63,184 nt of DNA from an uncultured Opitutaceae bacterium (GTDB taxonomy: Bacteria > Verrucomicrobiota > Verrucomicrobiia > Opitutales > Opitutaceae): the NCBI GenBank assembly GCA_937902925.1, contig CALFNN010000050.1:1-63184 (forward strand). Reading direction: 5' to 3'. A program made the translations under genes and the position numbers. Numbering within the stretch: position 1 is the stretch's first letter; each line of letters begins with the position of its first letter. The notes under the pieces were generated by a model. The model did not search any database, was not told the origin of the DNA, and saw nothing but the letters and a program-made list of their open reading frames with translations. Below, piece by piece: positions 44,853 to 53,744 of the stretch.

Positions 44853-46031
44853 ATGAAAATCACCGAAGTCCGCACCCGCGTCGTCCAATGGAAGGGCAAG
44901 ACCGTCCCGCTGCCGCCGCATTTCTGCACGAACCCGATGGATCTGCTCGCGCCCTCGCTGTCGCCGGCGACGATGGGCGCGTTCACGTTTCACGGCTGGC
45001 TGATCGTCGAGCTGTTCACGGACAACGGTCTCGTCGGCATCGGCAACGCCGCGCTGGCGCCGCAACTCACGAAGCAGCTCATCGACCTGCAATTCAAGCC
45101 GCTGCTGCTCGGCGCCGATCCGTGGGATCACGAGTTGCTGTGGCAGCACATGTATCGGAAGACGATGGCCTATGGCCGCAAGGGCATCGCGCTCGTCGCG
45201 ATCAGCGCGGTCGACATCGCGATCTGGGATTTGCTCGGCAAGTCGGCGAAGCAACCGGCGTATCGGCTGATGGGCGGACGGACGAAGCCGCGGATTCCCG
45301 TTTATGCGAGCCGGCTCTACTCGACGCCACTCGACGAACTCGCGAGCGAGTCGGCGAAATACAAACGCGAAGGCTACAAGGCGATGAAGCTGCGGATGGG
45401 CTGGGGCCCGGTCGACGGTGCCGAGGGGATGCAGCACAACGTCGCGCTCGTGCGCACGGTGCGCGAGACGGTCGGCGATGGCATCGACATCATGGCGGAT
45501 GCCTACATGGGCTGGACGCGCGACTATGCGCTGCGGATGCTGCCGCTGCTGGAACCGTTCAACCTGCGCTGGCTCGAGGAACCGGTGATTCCTGACGACA
45601 TCTCGGGTTACGCCGAGCTGCGGCGGCGCGGGCGGATTCCGATCTCCGGCGGCGAGCACGAGCACACGCTGCACGGCTTCCGCGAGCTGATCGAGGCCGG
45701 GGCGGTCGACGTCATCCAGTTCGACACGAACCGTGTCGGCGGGTTGACGGCGGCGCGCAAGATCGCGGCGCTGGCCGAGGCGCATCAGATCCCGGTGATC
45801 CCGCACGCGGGGCAGATGCACAATTACCATGTCGTGATGGCGTCGCTGAATTCGCCGATGGCGGAATACTTCCCGCCGGTCGATGTCGAGGTGGGGAACG
45901 AGTTGTTCTGGTATATCTTCAAGGGCGAGCCGGTGGCGAAGGACGGCTTCGTCGACCTCGACGAGAACACGCCGGGGCTTGGACTGACGATCGACGAGAA
46001 GGCGTTGAAAAAATTCAACGTGATCGAGTGA
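44853..46031 (+). CDS. Enolase-superfamily sugar-acid dehydratase, RhmD-like
   Basis: 392 residues. Mandelate-racemase subgroup hallmarks: metal ligands in IMADAYMGW (Asp about 215), LRWLEEPV (Glu about 242) and SGGEHEHTLHGF (Glu about 269). The general base His lies in PHAGQMHNYH (about 318-327), an arrangement shared with L-rhamnonate dehydratase. Early LSPATMGAFTFHGWLIVEL and WGPVDGAEGMQHNVALV also resemble RhmD. It would convert an aldonate into a 2-keto-3-deoxy acid, the substrate type for the aldolase at 56818. Fuconate or galactonate are alternative substrates. Confidence 0.85.
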   Translation: MKITEVRTRVVQWKGKTVPLPPHFCTNPMDLLAPSLSPATMGAFTFHGWLIVELFTDNGLVGIGNAALAPQLTKQLIDLQFKPLLLGADPWDHELLWQHMYRKTMAYGRKGIALVAISAVDIAIWDLLGKSAKQPAYRLMGGRTKPRIPVYASRLYSTPLDELASESAKYKREGYKAMKLRMGWGPVDGAEGMQHNVALVRTVRETVGDGIDIMADAYMGWTRDYALRMLPLLEPFNLRWLEEPVIPDDISGYAELRRRGRIPISGGEHEHTLHGFRELIEAGAVDVIQFDTNRVGGLTAARKIAALAEAHQIPVIPHAGQMHNYHVVMASLNSPMAEYFPPVDVEVGNELFWYIFKGEPVAKDGFVDLDENTPGLGLTIDEKALKKFNVIE

Positions 46032-46143
46032 GAAGGAGGCGTCGGAAAATGGGAAAATGGGAAGCCGGGAAACCCGGAAGAAATCCGCGGCGATTTGAAT
46101 TCGTGGCTTCCTGAATTCCTGCTTAACTTCGTTTCGAATTCAC

Positions 46144-47019
46144 ATGGCTGCACCACGCGTCGCATTTCTCGGGCTCGGCATCATGGGCGGCGGCATGGCG
46201 CGCCGGCTCCTCGGCGCGGGGATTCCGTTGACGGTCTACAATCGCAACCGTGCGAGGGCGGAGGCGCTCGTCCCGCTCGGCGCGCGTGTGGCCGCGACGG
46301 CGCGCGAAGCGGCGGCGGAGGCGGATGTCGTGTTCAGCATGGTGGCCGACGACAACGCGTCGCGGGCAATGTGGCTCGGCGAGAACGGCGCGCTCGCGGG
46401 GGCGAAGAAGGGCGCGGTGCTGGTCGAGTGCAGCACGCTGAGCGTGGAGTGGGTGAACGATCTCGCGCTGGCGGCCGCGCATTCGGGGCACGACTTCGTC
46501 GACGCCCCGGTGACCGGCAGCAAAAGTCAGGCGGCGGCGGGCGAGTTGAATTTCATTGTGGGCGGATCGACGGCGGCCCTCGACCGGATCCGGCCGATGC
46601 TCGGGCCGATGAGCAAGAGCATCACGCACCTCGGGCCGACCGGCAGCGGCGCGCTGGTGAAGCTCATCAATAATTTCGTCTGCGGCGTGCAGGTGGCGGC
46701 GATGGCGGAGGCGCTGGCGCTGGTCGAGCGCAGTGGGATCGATCGTGCGACGGCGTTGAGCGTGCTCCTCGATGGTGCGCCGGGCAGTCCGCTCGTGAAG
46801 GTGGTGACGGCGCGGATGACCGCGGGCGACTTCACGCCGAATTTCCTGCTGAAGCTGATGGCGAAGGATCTCGGCTACGCGGTGAACGAAGGCGCGGCGC
46901 GCGGCGTGTCGCCGGCCACAGCGGTGGCGGCGTTGGAAGTTTTTCAGAAGGCGATCGCCGCGGGGCACGGCGAGAAGGATATGTCTGCCGTCATCGAGCC
47001 GCTGCGCGCGGCGACGTAG
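46144..47019 (+). CDS. Beta-hydroxyacid dehydrogenase (HIBADH / tartronate semialdehyde reductase type)
   Basis: 291 residues. The N-terminal Rossmann fold starts with FLGLGIMGGGMARRLL, the family signature. DAPVTGSKSQAAAGELNFIVGG is the substrate-loop motif, and KLINNFVCG contains the catalytic Lys. The C-terminal helix bundle has DFTPNFLLKLMAKDL. It is an NAD(P)-dependent oxidoreductase acting on a short hydroxy acid or semialdehyde. It follows the dehydratase by 112 bp and precedes an MFS gene, so the block 41.8-48.5 kb may be one functional unit. Confidence 0.9.
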   Translation: MAAPRVAFLGLGIMGGGMARRLLGAGIPLTVYNRNRARAEALVPLGARVAATAREAAAEADVVFSMVADDNASRAMWLGENGALAGAKKGAVLVECSTLSVEWVNDLALAAAHSGHDFVDAPVTGSKSQAAAGELNFIVGGSTAALDRIRPMLGPMSKSITHLGPTGSGALVKLINNFVCGVQVAAMAEALALVERSGIDRATALSVLLDGAPGSPLVKVVTARMTAGDFTPNFLLKLMAKDLGYAVNEGAARGVSPATAVAALEVFQKAIAAGHGEKDMSAVIEPLRAAT

Positions 47020-47059
47020 CCGGCGCGCGTTTGCGCGCACGCCGCCGCGGCGCCCGGCG

Positions 47060-47086
47060 TTTTCACGTATTACGTGAAAATGCGTC
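47060..47086. promoter_or_regulatory. Putative LacI-type operator (ACGTATTACGT class), copy 2
   Basis: Perfect palindrome with 10-bp arms TTTTCACGTA / TACGTGAAAA around a central T at 47060-47080. A following TGCGTC is also shared with 3674-3700. It lies 104 bp upstream of the GTG of MFS permease 2. Confidence 0.65.
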
Positions 47087-47183
47087 GACACTTTTTGGGG
47101 TCGGGCAGGATGACGCGGAAGGACTCCGAAAGAAAGATTTGTCGCGTTGACAGGGATGCGGCGGGTCGTCACGCACACCGGGC

Positions 47184-48530
47184 GTGTCACCCCACACCCC
47201 AGCCGCGGCCCCCGGCGCAGCGCCCACGCGCGCGCGGCATGTCGTGCTCGGGTTCATCGTCGTGCTGGCGATCATCACCTACATCGACCGCGTGTGCATT
47301 TCCCAGGCGGCGCCGGACATGCGGCGCGACCTCGGGCTGAACGAATCGCAGATGGGCTGGGTGTTCTCGGCGTTCACGCTGATGTATGCACTGTGCGAAA
47401 TTCCCGGCGGCTGGGCGGGCGATCGGTTCGGGCCACGCAGCATCCTGATGAAGGTCGTCGTGATGTGGTCCGTGTTCACGGCGGCGACGGGGTGGGCGTG
47501 GAACTATGTTTCGCTGCTCGTGTGCCGCACGCTGTTTGGCGTGGGCGAGGCGGGATGTTTTCCCAACGCGACGAAAATCTTCACCATCTGGCTGCCGTCG
47601 AGCGAGCGCGTGCGGGCGCAGGGCATCCTCTGGCTGAGCGCGCGCTGGGGCGGGGCCTTCACCCCGGCGCTGGTCGCGGTCGTCATGAACTTCGTGAACT
47701 GGCGCGCCACGTTTGGAATCTTCGGGCTGCTCGGCGTGGTCTGGGCGGTGGCGTTTTTCCGCTGGTTTCGCGACCGGCCGGCGGAGCACCCGGCGGTCAA
47801 CGCCGCCGAGCTGGCGTTGCTCGACGGGGCCGAACGGAACGCGCCGGCGCACGTGGCGATTCCGTGGGGCAAGCTGCTCGCGAGCCGCACAGTGTGGCTG
47901 CTGTGGCTCCAGTATTTCTGCATGTCCTACGGGTGGTATTTCTACATCACCTGGCTGCCGACATATCTGCGCGAGGCGCGGCACGTGCCGCTCGAAAAAA
48001 GCGCGGTGCTCGCCGGGCTGCCGCTGTTTTTTGGCGGCATGGGCTGCTTTGTCGGCGGGTGGCTCGCGAAGCGGCTGGCGAATCGCTGGGCCAGCGTGGC
48101 TCGCGGCCGGCGCGCCACGGCGTGCGGGGGGCTGTTCGCGGCGGGAGCGATGCTGGTCATTGCCACGCGGATCGGCGATCCGGTGTTCGCAATGGTGGCG
48201 ATGGGGCTGGCGAGTTTTTGCAACGACCTCGCGATGGCGCCGGACTGGGCTGCGTGCATGGATGTCGGCGGCCGGCTGGCCGGATCGCTGTCGGGCAGCA
48301 TGAACATGATGGGCAACCTCGGCGGCGCGGTCGGGCCGCTCGTCGTGGGCTACATTCTGACGGCGGGAAAAGCGACGGCGGATGCGCCGCCGTCGCCCGA
48401 GAGCTGGACGACGGCGTTTCTGGTCGCCGCGGCGATTTACGGCGTGGGCGCGGTGGCGTGGATCTTCATCGACCCGGTGACGCCGCTGGAAAGCGATCCG
48501 GACGAGACGCAGGTGGCGTGGCGGACGTAG
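47184..48530 (+). CDS. MFS permease 2, anion:cation symporter type
   Basis: 448 residues from a GTG start at 47184, 12 membrane helices. YIDRVCISQAAPDMRRDLGL in the first helix and loop, ALCEIPGGWAGDRFGPR, and GVGEAGCFPNATKIFTIWLP place it in the ACS/hexuronate transporter group, paralogous to the permease at 43610. A perfect palindrome lies upstream. The substrate is probably a sugar acid. The downstream side is a degenerate region without clear genes. Confidence 0.9.
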   Translation: MSPHTPAAAPGAAPTRARHVVLGFIVVLAIITYIDRVCISQAAPDMRRDLGLNESQMGWVFSAFTLMYALCEIPGGWAGDRFGPRSILMKVVVMWSVFTAATGWAWNYVSLLVCRTLFGVGEAGCFPNATKIFTIWLPSSERVRAQGILWLSARWGGAFTPALVAVVMNFVNWRATFGIFGLLGVVWAVAFFRWFRDRPAEHPAVNAAELALLDGAERNAPAHVAIPWGKLLASRTVWLLWLQYFCMSYGWYFYITWLPTYLREARHVPLEKSAVLAGLPLFFGGMGCFVGGWLAKRLANRWASVARGRRATACGGLFAAGAMLVIATRIGDPVFAMVAMGLASFCNDLAMAPDWAACMDVGGRLAGSLSGSMNMMGNLGGAVGPLVVGYILTAGKATADAPPSPESWTTAFLVAAAIYGVGAVAWIFIDPVTPLESDPDETQVAWRT

Positions 48531-48650
48531 CGCCTGCCGGGCGGCGAGAGCTGCCGGCGAAATTGGGAGCGCCGTGAGTCGAATTTACTTTTCGCGCAAC
48601 GTAGTGCCTTCCCTCCACTGCGAAGGAAGCTTGGTGGTGCCCATGACATC

Positions 48651-48977
48651 GTGGAGGAGAGATCGAAGAACCTCCGCGCGCTCCGCGATCAGTGGGATTC
48701 GGTCGATTATCGGATCGGCGCCAAGGCGGGAATCAACGAATCCGAGGCGCCATTGGCGTTCAAGTCGAACCACGGCGACGTGAATGGTGACTATTACTAT
48801 TTGTGGATGGAGCGGTGGATTCCCGATAAAACCTATGTGGCTTTGCGCACCAAAAGTTTTGCGAACCCGAAGTGGGAAGGTGTTCGCGTCAACTTCCCGG
48901 ACCCGCTGCCCAAGCATGGCACAATCCTGCCGATCACTGCGGCCGAAGCGAAAGCGCTAGCGGCTGCGTTTCCCTGA
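48651..48977 (+). CDS. Short hypothetical protein, possibly a remnant
   Basis: 108 residues from GTG at 48651. YYYLWMERWIPDKTYVALRT and a C-terminal ITAAEAKALAAAFP are visible; no family recognised and no signal peptide. The segment is visibly poorer in G+C than its neighbours. It sits next to a frameshifted GH2 fragment, so it may belong to degraded or acquired DNA. An intact N-terminus is not certain. Confidence 0.4.
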   Translation: MEERSKNLRALRDQWDSVDYRIGAKAGINESEAPLAFKSNHGDVNGDYYYLWMERWIPDKTYVALRTKSFANPKWEGVRVNFPDPLPKHGTILPITAAEAKALAAAFP

Positions 48978-49006
48978 CGCTTGAGGGATTTAAGAAAGGA
49001 ACTTTG

Positions 49007-49282
49007 ATGACACCAAAGACTTTGATGTTTGCGAAGGCGGCGCTGCTATGTCGAGGTGCAGATCACCGACCAGCAGGGGATGCTGGCCCCTCCGCCGCGC
49101 CAGAGACTCGGTTCAGCGTCGAAGGAGCCGGAGCGATTGTCGGCGTGGATAACGGCGACCAGACGAACATGGAGACCTGCAAGGCTGACCACCGAATGGC
49201 CTGCTACAGCCGGGCGCAGGTCATTATCCAGGCCGCATGCCGTCCAAACCTGATAACGCTCAAGGACCAGTCGGACAGTTAG
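49007..49282 (+). pseudogene. Frameshifted remnant of a GH2 glycosidase C-terminus
   Basis: Two frames together read like the end of a GH2 enzyme (DUF4982-type region). YVEVQITDQQGMLAP is in one frame (to about 49090). In another frame follow TRFSVEGAGAIVGVDNGDQT, NMETCKADHRMACYSRAQ and VIIQA. The VEG.G.I.GV.NGD motif is characteristic of GH2 beta-galactosidase C-terminal domains. There is no catalytic barrel upstream, and the join requires a frameshift. It is a decayed fragment of a different gene from the intact GH2 at 29380. Confidence 0.65.
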
Positions 49283-49354
49283 CCTGCGAAACAGCTCACT
49301 ATCGAAGCCCGACCAACCGGGCGGGGCGTCGCCGGCCTGGGGCCGCGACCGCGC

Positions 49355-50107
49355 TCAATACGTCGCGCGACCGCCGGAGATATCGCAGACGGCGCCAGTG
49401 CTGAACGAGGCCTCGTCGGAGCAGAGCCACGCGACCATCGCGGCGATTTCCTCGACGCGGCCGAAGCGGCCCATCGGGATCTTCGAGAGCATGTATTGCA
49501 CGTGCTCCGGCGACATCTGCTTGAGGATGTCGGTCTCGACGACGGCCGGCGCGAGGCAGGTCACGCGGATTTCGGTGTTCGCGAGCTCCTTGCCGAGCGA
49601 CTTGGTGAGCCCGATCACGCCGGCCTTCGCCGCGCTGTAGTGCGACGCGTTCGGGTTGCCCTCCTTGCCGGCGATGGAGGCGATGCTGACGATCCGGCCG
49701 GCGTTGCGCGGCAGCATGAGCGGCACGACGGCGCGGCAGCACAGAAACACGGCGAAGAGGTCGAGCTCCATCACGGCGCGCCACTCGGCGGTCGTGCATT
49801 CCCAGAGCTTTTTTGAGACGCCGGCGATGCCGGCGTTGTTGACGAGGATGTCGACGGCGCCGAAGCGCGCCTGCGATGCTTGTGCGGCGGCGTTGACGCG
49901 GGCCTCGTCAGTCACGTCGACGGCGGCAGTGTGGACACGGGCAGGGTCGCCGAGTTTTTTCGCGGCGGCCGCGAGCGCGTCGGGATTATTGTCCCAGAGG
50001 CTGCAGTTGGCGCCGGAGGCGAGCAGGCGTTGGGCGATCGCGAAGCCGATGCCGCGCGCCGCGCCGGTGACGATGGCGGACTTTCCGTGCAGGTCGATTT
50101 GGTTCAT
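49355..50107 (-). CDS. Short-chain dehydrogenase/reductase
   Basis: 250 residues, complete. GKSAIVTGAARGIGFAIA (cofactor TGxxxGIG), LVNNAGIAG, and the active-site Ser, YSAAK (Tyr-x3-Lys) after SIASIAGKEGNPNASH. The C-terminal LCSDEASFSTGAVCDISGG is typical. The sugar or sugar-acid context suggests a 2-keto-3-deoxy acid or aldose dehydrogenase. Fatty-acid 3-oxoacyl-ACP reductase is less likely from location. It is followed downstream by a short gap and transcribed in the same direction as the DUF1080 gene. Confidence 0.9.
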   Translation of the reverse strand: MNQIDLHGKSAIVTGAARGIGFAIAQRLLASGANCSLWDNNPDALAAAAKKLGDPARVHTAAVDVTDEARVNAAAQASQARFGAVDILVNNAGIAGVSKKLWECTTAEWRAVMELDLFAVFLCCRAVVPLMLPRNAGRIVSIASIAGKEGNPNASHYSAAKAGVIGLTKSLGKELANTEIRVTCLAPAVVETDILKQMSPEHVQYMLSKIPMGRFGRVEEIAAMVAWLCSDEASFSTGAVCDISGGRATY

Positions 50108-50233
50108 GGGGCGATGAGTCGGGAAAGTCTTCAGGGTTCATCGGGCAACTCCAGCCAACTCTTCGATGGGCGAGCGATCAGCGTATTGCCGGGCGGAGCG
50201 GGCAGGAGCGCCGCCGCCGCGACCCCAGCCGCA

Positions 50234-50938
50234 TCACGGCAGCTCGCGGATCTTGATGTTCCGATACCAGCACTCGTCGTTGTGGTAGGTGAGCATGATC
50301 GGGCCGGCGATCTTGGCGCCGAAACCGGGCGCATTCTTGAATTTGCTCCGGGCGATGCCGGCTTTCACTTCCGGGCTGTCGAGTTCGTAGGCGAGGACCT
50401 TCACGCCGTTGAGCCAATGCTCGACATGCAGGCCGTTCACAACGAGGCGGGAGAAATTCCACGCTCCGGCGGGACGGAGCGGCTTGTCGGCGGCGGGCGG
50501 CAGGACGTCGTAGAAAGCGGCGGTTTGATAGAGCGGACCGCGCAGGGCGTCGGGATGACGGGCGTCGTCGATCATCTGGTATTCCTGGCCGGGCGCCGAC
50601 GGGCGGTCCTCGGTGACGAAGTATTTCACGCCGTTGTTGCCGCCCTCGGCGATCTTCCACTCCCATGTCAGTTCGAAATTGTTGAACTTTTGCGCGGTGA
50701 TCAGCTCGACGCCCTTGACCTTGGGGACGGTCTTGAGCGTGCCGTCCTTGATTTCCCAGCCGAGCGCGGGGAGGCCCTTGAGCCGGTAGCCGCGCCAGCC
50801 GGCGAAGGTGCGGCCGTCGAAGAGGGATTTCCAGCCGGCGGCGGATTCGCGCCCGGTGACGGTGTTGTCGGCGGCGGGGCCAATGCAGCCGGAAAGCAGA
50901 AGGGTGGGGAGGAAGAGAAGGAGGTGACGTAGCGGCAT
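50234..50938 (-). CDS. DUF1080 (3-keto-disaccharide-hydrolase-like) lipoprotein
   Basis: 234 residues. The N-terminus is a lipoprotein signal (LLLFLPTLLLSGCIGPA, Cys about 18). The DUF1080 jelly-roll is clear: GWKSLFDGRTFAGWRGY at its start, WEIKDGTLKTVPKVKG, FELTWEWKIAEGGNNGVKYF and EYQMIDDARHPD, ending in IMLTYHNDECWYRNIKIREL. Members are abundant in Planctomycetes and Verrucomicrobia and some cleave 3-keto-glycosides. It is located 126 bp upstream of the SDR on the same strand. Confidence 0.9.
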   Translation of the reverse strand: MPLRHLLLFLPTLLLSGCIGPAADNTVTGRESAAGWKSLFDGRTFAGWRGYRLKGLPALGWEIKDGTLKTVPKVKGVELITAQKFNNFELTWEWKIAEGGNNGVKYFVTEDRPSAPGQEYQMIDDARHPDALRGPLYQTAAFYDVLPPAADKPLRPAGAWNFSRLVVNGLHVEHWLNGVKVLAYELDSPEVKAGIARSKFKNAPGFGAKIAGPIMLTYHNDECWYRNIKIRELP

Positions 50939-51188
50939 GGGGAAGAGCGGAAGGCTGCCGCTTGCGCGCTTTCAGCGCAACGCATTCCCGCCGCAGTCGG
51001 GCGCATCGCGCATGCGGAGGATTCGGCGGTCCCGGCGAATTCAGTGCCCGGTGCGACCGGACGGGCGCACCAGGATTTTTGACGAGAGGGGAGGCCCGGC
51101 CAGGGCCGGCTCGACCGGCCCAATCGGGGTTTTCGTGACAGCAGCGTTACATTTCGCCGTCCGGCCGGGAACCGCGGAGTTGCAGCTT

Positions 51189-51204
51189 GCTAAAGCCTTT
51201 TAGC
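51189..51204. promoter_or_regulatory. Putative operator of the lacI-3 regulon, copy 1
   Basis: GCTAAA-GCCT-TTTAGC, 20 bp upstream of the ATG at 51225. The second copy is at 58482-58497 (same arms, spacer AGCC), 6 bp before the RraA-like gene and next to LacI regulator 3. Confidence 0.65.
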
Positions 51205-51224
51205 TATTTCAACACGCCAGCCTG

Positions 51225-53681
51225 ATGAGCGCGCGATCAATGTCATTCCAGCTCCGCGGTCTTCGATTCGGTGGCGATCGAATCGCGCGGTTCGTGACGT
51301 GGCTCGCGCTGGCTGGCGGCATGGCGGGCGCCGGATCGGCGCCGGCCAGGGGTGGGTCGATCGATCTCACGGGCGCGAGCCTGGTGTTGCCAGCGGGATT
51401 GTCGGGACCCGAAAAAAAAGCGGCCGAGATGCTGGTGGACGAGGTCGCCAAGCGGAGTCAGGTCCGCTGGCCGATGACCGACCGGCTGCCGCCGGCCGGA
51501 ACGCCGGCGGTGGTCCTCGGGCCCCGGGCAGCGCTGGAGCGGGAATATCCCGCGTTAAAAAATTCGCTGGCCGGCGGTGACGCGGCCAAGGCGGAGGGTT
51601 ACCAGGTCGCCTCGCTCGCGTCGGGGACGGTGCTCGTGGCGGGCAACGATGCGCGGGGCGTGCTCTTCGGCGCCGGCCGGCTCCTGCGCCTGCTCGATTA
51701 CCGGCGGGGAGGAGTGGCGGTGGCGGGCGGGCTCGCGATTACCGCCGCGCCGCGTTATCCGTTGCGCGGTCATCAGGTCGGCTACCGGCCGAAGACGAAT
51801 GCCTACGACGGCTGGAATGTCGCGCAATGGGAGCAATACGTTCGCGACCTCGTCGTGTTTGGCGCGAATGCGATCGAAGGCATTCCGCCCCGCTCCGACG
51901 ACGCGGCGGACAGTCCCCATTTTTCGCTGCCGCCGCTCCGGATGATGGCGGAGCAGTCGCGCCTGGCCCAGGAATACGGGATCGAATACTGGGTCTGGTA
52001 TCCGGCGATGGACCGGGACTACGGGGACCCGGCGGTCGTCGCCTCGGCGTTGAAAGAGTGGGGCGACGTTCTGCGGCAACTGCCGCAGGTCGATGCGGTG
52101 TTCGTGCCGGGAGGCGATCCGGGGCACACGCCGCCGAAGGATTTGTTTCCGCTGCTGGAAAAGCAGGCGGCGCAACTCCGCCGCCTGCATCCCCGGGCGA
52201 CGCTGTGGGTGTCGCCCCAGGGCTTCAGCGCCGAGTGGCTGGAGGATTTTTACCGGATCCTGAACACGGAGCCGGCCTGGCTCGAGGGCGTCGTGTTCGG
52301 GCCGCAGCAACGCGAGAGCCTCGAGGAATTGCGGGCGCGCGTGCCGCGGCGCTACAAGCTCCGGTTTTATCCGGACATCACGCACACGCTCACCGCCCAA
52401 TATCCGGTGACCGCGTGGGACCATGCCTACGCCGCGACCCTCAATCGCGAGCCGATCAACCCGCGGCCGGTCGACGAGGCGGCGATCTTCCGCCGGCTGC
52501 AGCCCTTCGCCGCAGAGGGGTTTCTCACCTACTCGGAAGGTTGCAACGACGATGTGAACAAGTGTCTCTGGAGCGGTCTCGCGTGGAATCCGACGGCGGA
52601 CGTGAAGGACATCCTGCTCGACTACAGCCGCTATTTCATCGGGGCGTCGCACGCGGAACGCTTTGCCCAGGGACTGCTCGACCTGGAGCGCAACTGGCGC
52701 GGGCCGTTGCGGGACAACGCCGGGGTGGAGGCGACGCTGAAGGAATTTCAGGCGATGGAAACCGATGCGACGCCCGCGCTGCGGCAGAACTGGCGTTTTC
52801 AGGAAGGACTCTACCGCGCCTACTACGACGCCACGATTCGCACCCGGCTGCTCGCGGAAACGGCGCAGGAGGACCGGGCGCTGGAGGAATTGCGGCGCGC
52901 GCCCTCGGCTGGCAGCGAGGCGGCGCTCGCGGCGGCCAACGCGGCGCTCGAGCCCCCGGCGGTCCGGCCAGCCGCGGACGAACGCGCGCGCGTCTTCGAG
53001 CTGGCCGAGGCGCTGTTCCAGAGCATCCACATGCAGTTGAGCGTTTCCCGCTATCAGGCGATCGCGGTCGGGCGCGGCGCCAATCTCGACCTCATCGATA
53101 CGCCGCTCAGCGATGCGCCGTGGCTGCGCGAGCAGTTCGCCGCGATCCGGGCGCTTCCGACCGAGGCCGACCGGTTGGGTCGCATCGACGAGATCGTCAA
53201 CTGGACCAATCCGGGTCCCGGCGGATTCTACGACGACCTGGGCAAACCGGGCGCGGAGCCGCATTTGGTTCGTGCGGCCGCCTACACCGATGACCCGGCG
53301 AGCCTCACGACTCCGATGACGGGGTTCGGGCTCAAGCACAAGGGGCCGGACCGCCGGGTGTCATCGTCCGATTTCGCGGAGACGCTCTTCGACCAGCCGC
53401 TGGAGTTGGAATACCACGGACTGGACCGCGCGGCGCGCTATCGCGTGCGCGTGATCTATGGCGACGAAATCGCCGGGGAGGTCCGACTCGTGGCGAATCG
53501 CCAGTGGGAACTTCAGCCGCTGCAGCCGAAGGACATGACGTGCCGGCCGCTCGAATTCGCCGTTCCCGCCGCGGCCACCGCCGGCGGGGAGTTGCGCCTG
53601 AGTTGGTCCGGGCAGCCGGACCGCGGCGGCAACGGCCGCGGCGTCCAAGTCGCCGAAGTCTGGCTGCTTCGCGCTCCCTAG
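51225..53681 (+). CDS. Putative secreted glycoside hydrolase with GH67/GH20-like N-terminal domain
   Basis: 818 residues with a long N-terminal signal-like region (about 20-45). Residues ~55-150 look like the zincin-like non-catalytic domain shared by GH20, GH67 and GH84 enzymes: GPEKKAAEMLVDEVAKRSQV, VLVAGNDARGVLFGAGRLLR. The barrel starts YPLRGHQVGYRPKTNAYDGW, and YWVWYPAMDRDY and VFVPGGDPGHTPPKDLF follow. The exact family is unclear; alpha-glucuronidase-like is my best guess. It is preceded by the LacI-3-type operator and followed 64 bp later by TonB receptor 2. Confidence 0.65.
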   Translation: MSARSMSFQLRGLRFGGDRIARFVTWLALAGGMAGAGSAPARGGSIDLTGASLVLPAGLSGPEKKAAEMLVDEVAKRSQVRWPMTDRLPPAGTPAVVLGPRAALEREYPALKNSLAGGDAAKAEGYQVASLASGTVLVAGNDARGVLFGAGRLLRLLDYRRGGVAVAGGLAITAAPRYPLRGHQVGYRPKTNAYDGWNVAQWEQYVRDLVVFGANAIEGIPPRSDDAADSPHFSLPPLRMMAEQSRLAQEYGIEYWVWYPAMDRDYGDPAVVASALKEWGDVLRQLPQVDAVFVPGGDPGHTPPKDLFPLLEKQAAQLRRLHPRATLWVSPQGFSAEWLEDFYRILNTEPAWLEGVVFGPQQRESLEELRARVPRRYKLRFYPDITHTLTAQYPVTAWDHAYAATLNREPINPRPVDEAAIFRRLQPFAAEGFLTYSEGCNDDVNKCLWSGLAWNPTADVKDILLDYSRYFIGASHAERFAQGLLDLERNWRGPLRDNAGVEATLKEFQAMETDATPALRQNWRFQEGLYRAYYDATIRTRLLAETAQEDRALEELRRAPSAGSEAALAAANAALEPPAVRPAADERARVFELAEALFQSIHMQLSVSRYQAIAVGRGANLDLIDTPLSDAPWLREQFAAIRALPTEADRLGRIDEIVNWTNPGPGGFYDDLGKPGAEPHLVRAAAYTDDPASLTTPMTGFGLKHKGPDRRVSSSDFAETLFDQPLELEYHGLDRAARYRVRVIYGDEIAGEVRLVANRQWELQPLQPKDMTCRPLEFAVPAAATAGGELRLSWSGQPDRGGNGRGVQVAEVWLLRAP

Positions 53682-53744
53682 CGCCACGACCCGGGACCGA
53701 ATTTCCTCCTCTCCGCATTTCGCTTCGAACCCACCTCACCCACC

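Noticed and set aside
48531-49354. Insertion sequence or prophage scar
   Set aside because: No transposase, integrase, terminal inverted repeats or target duplication could be seen.
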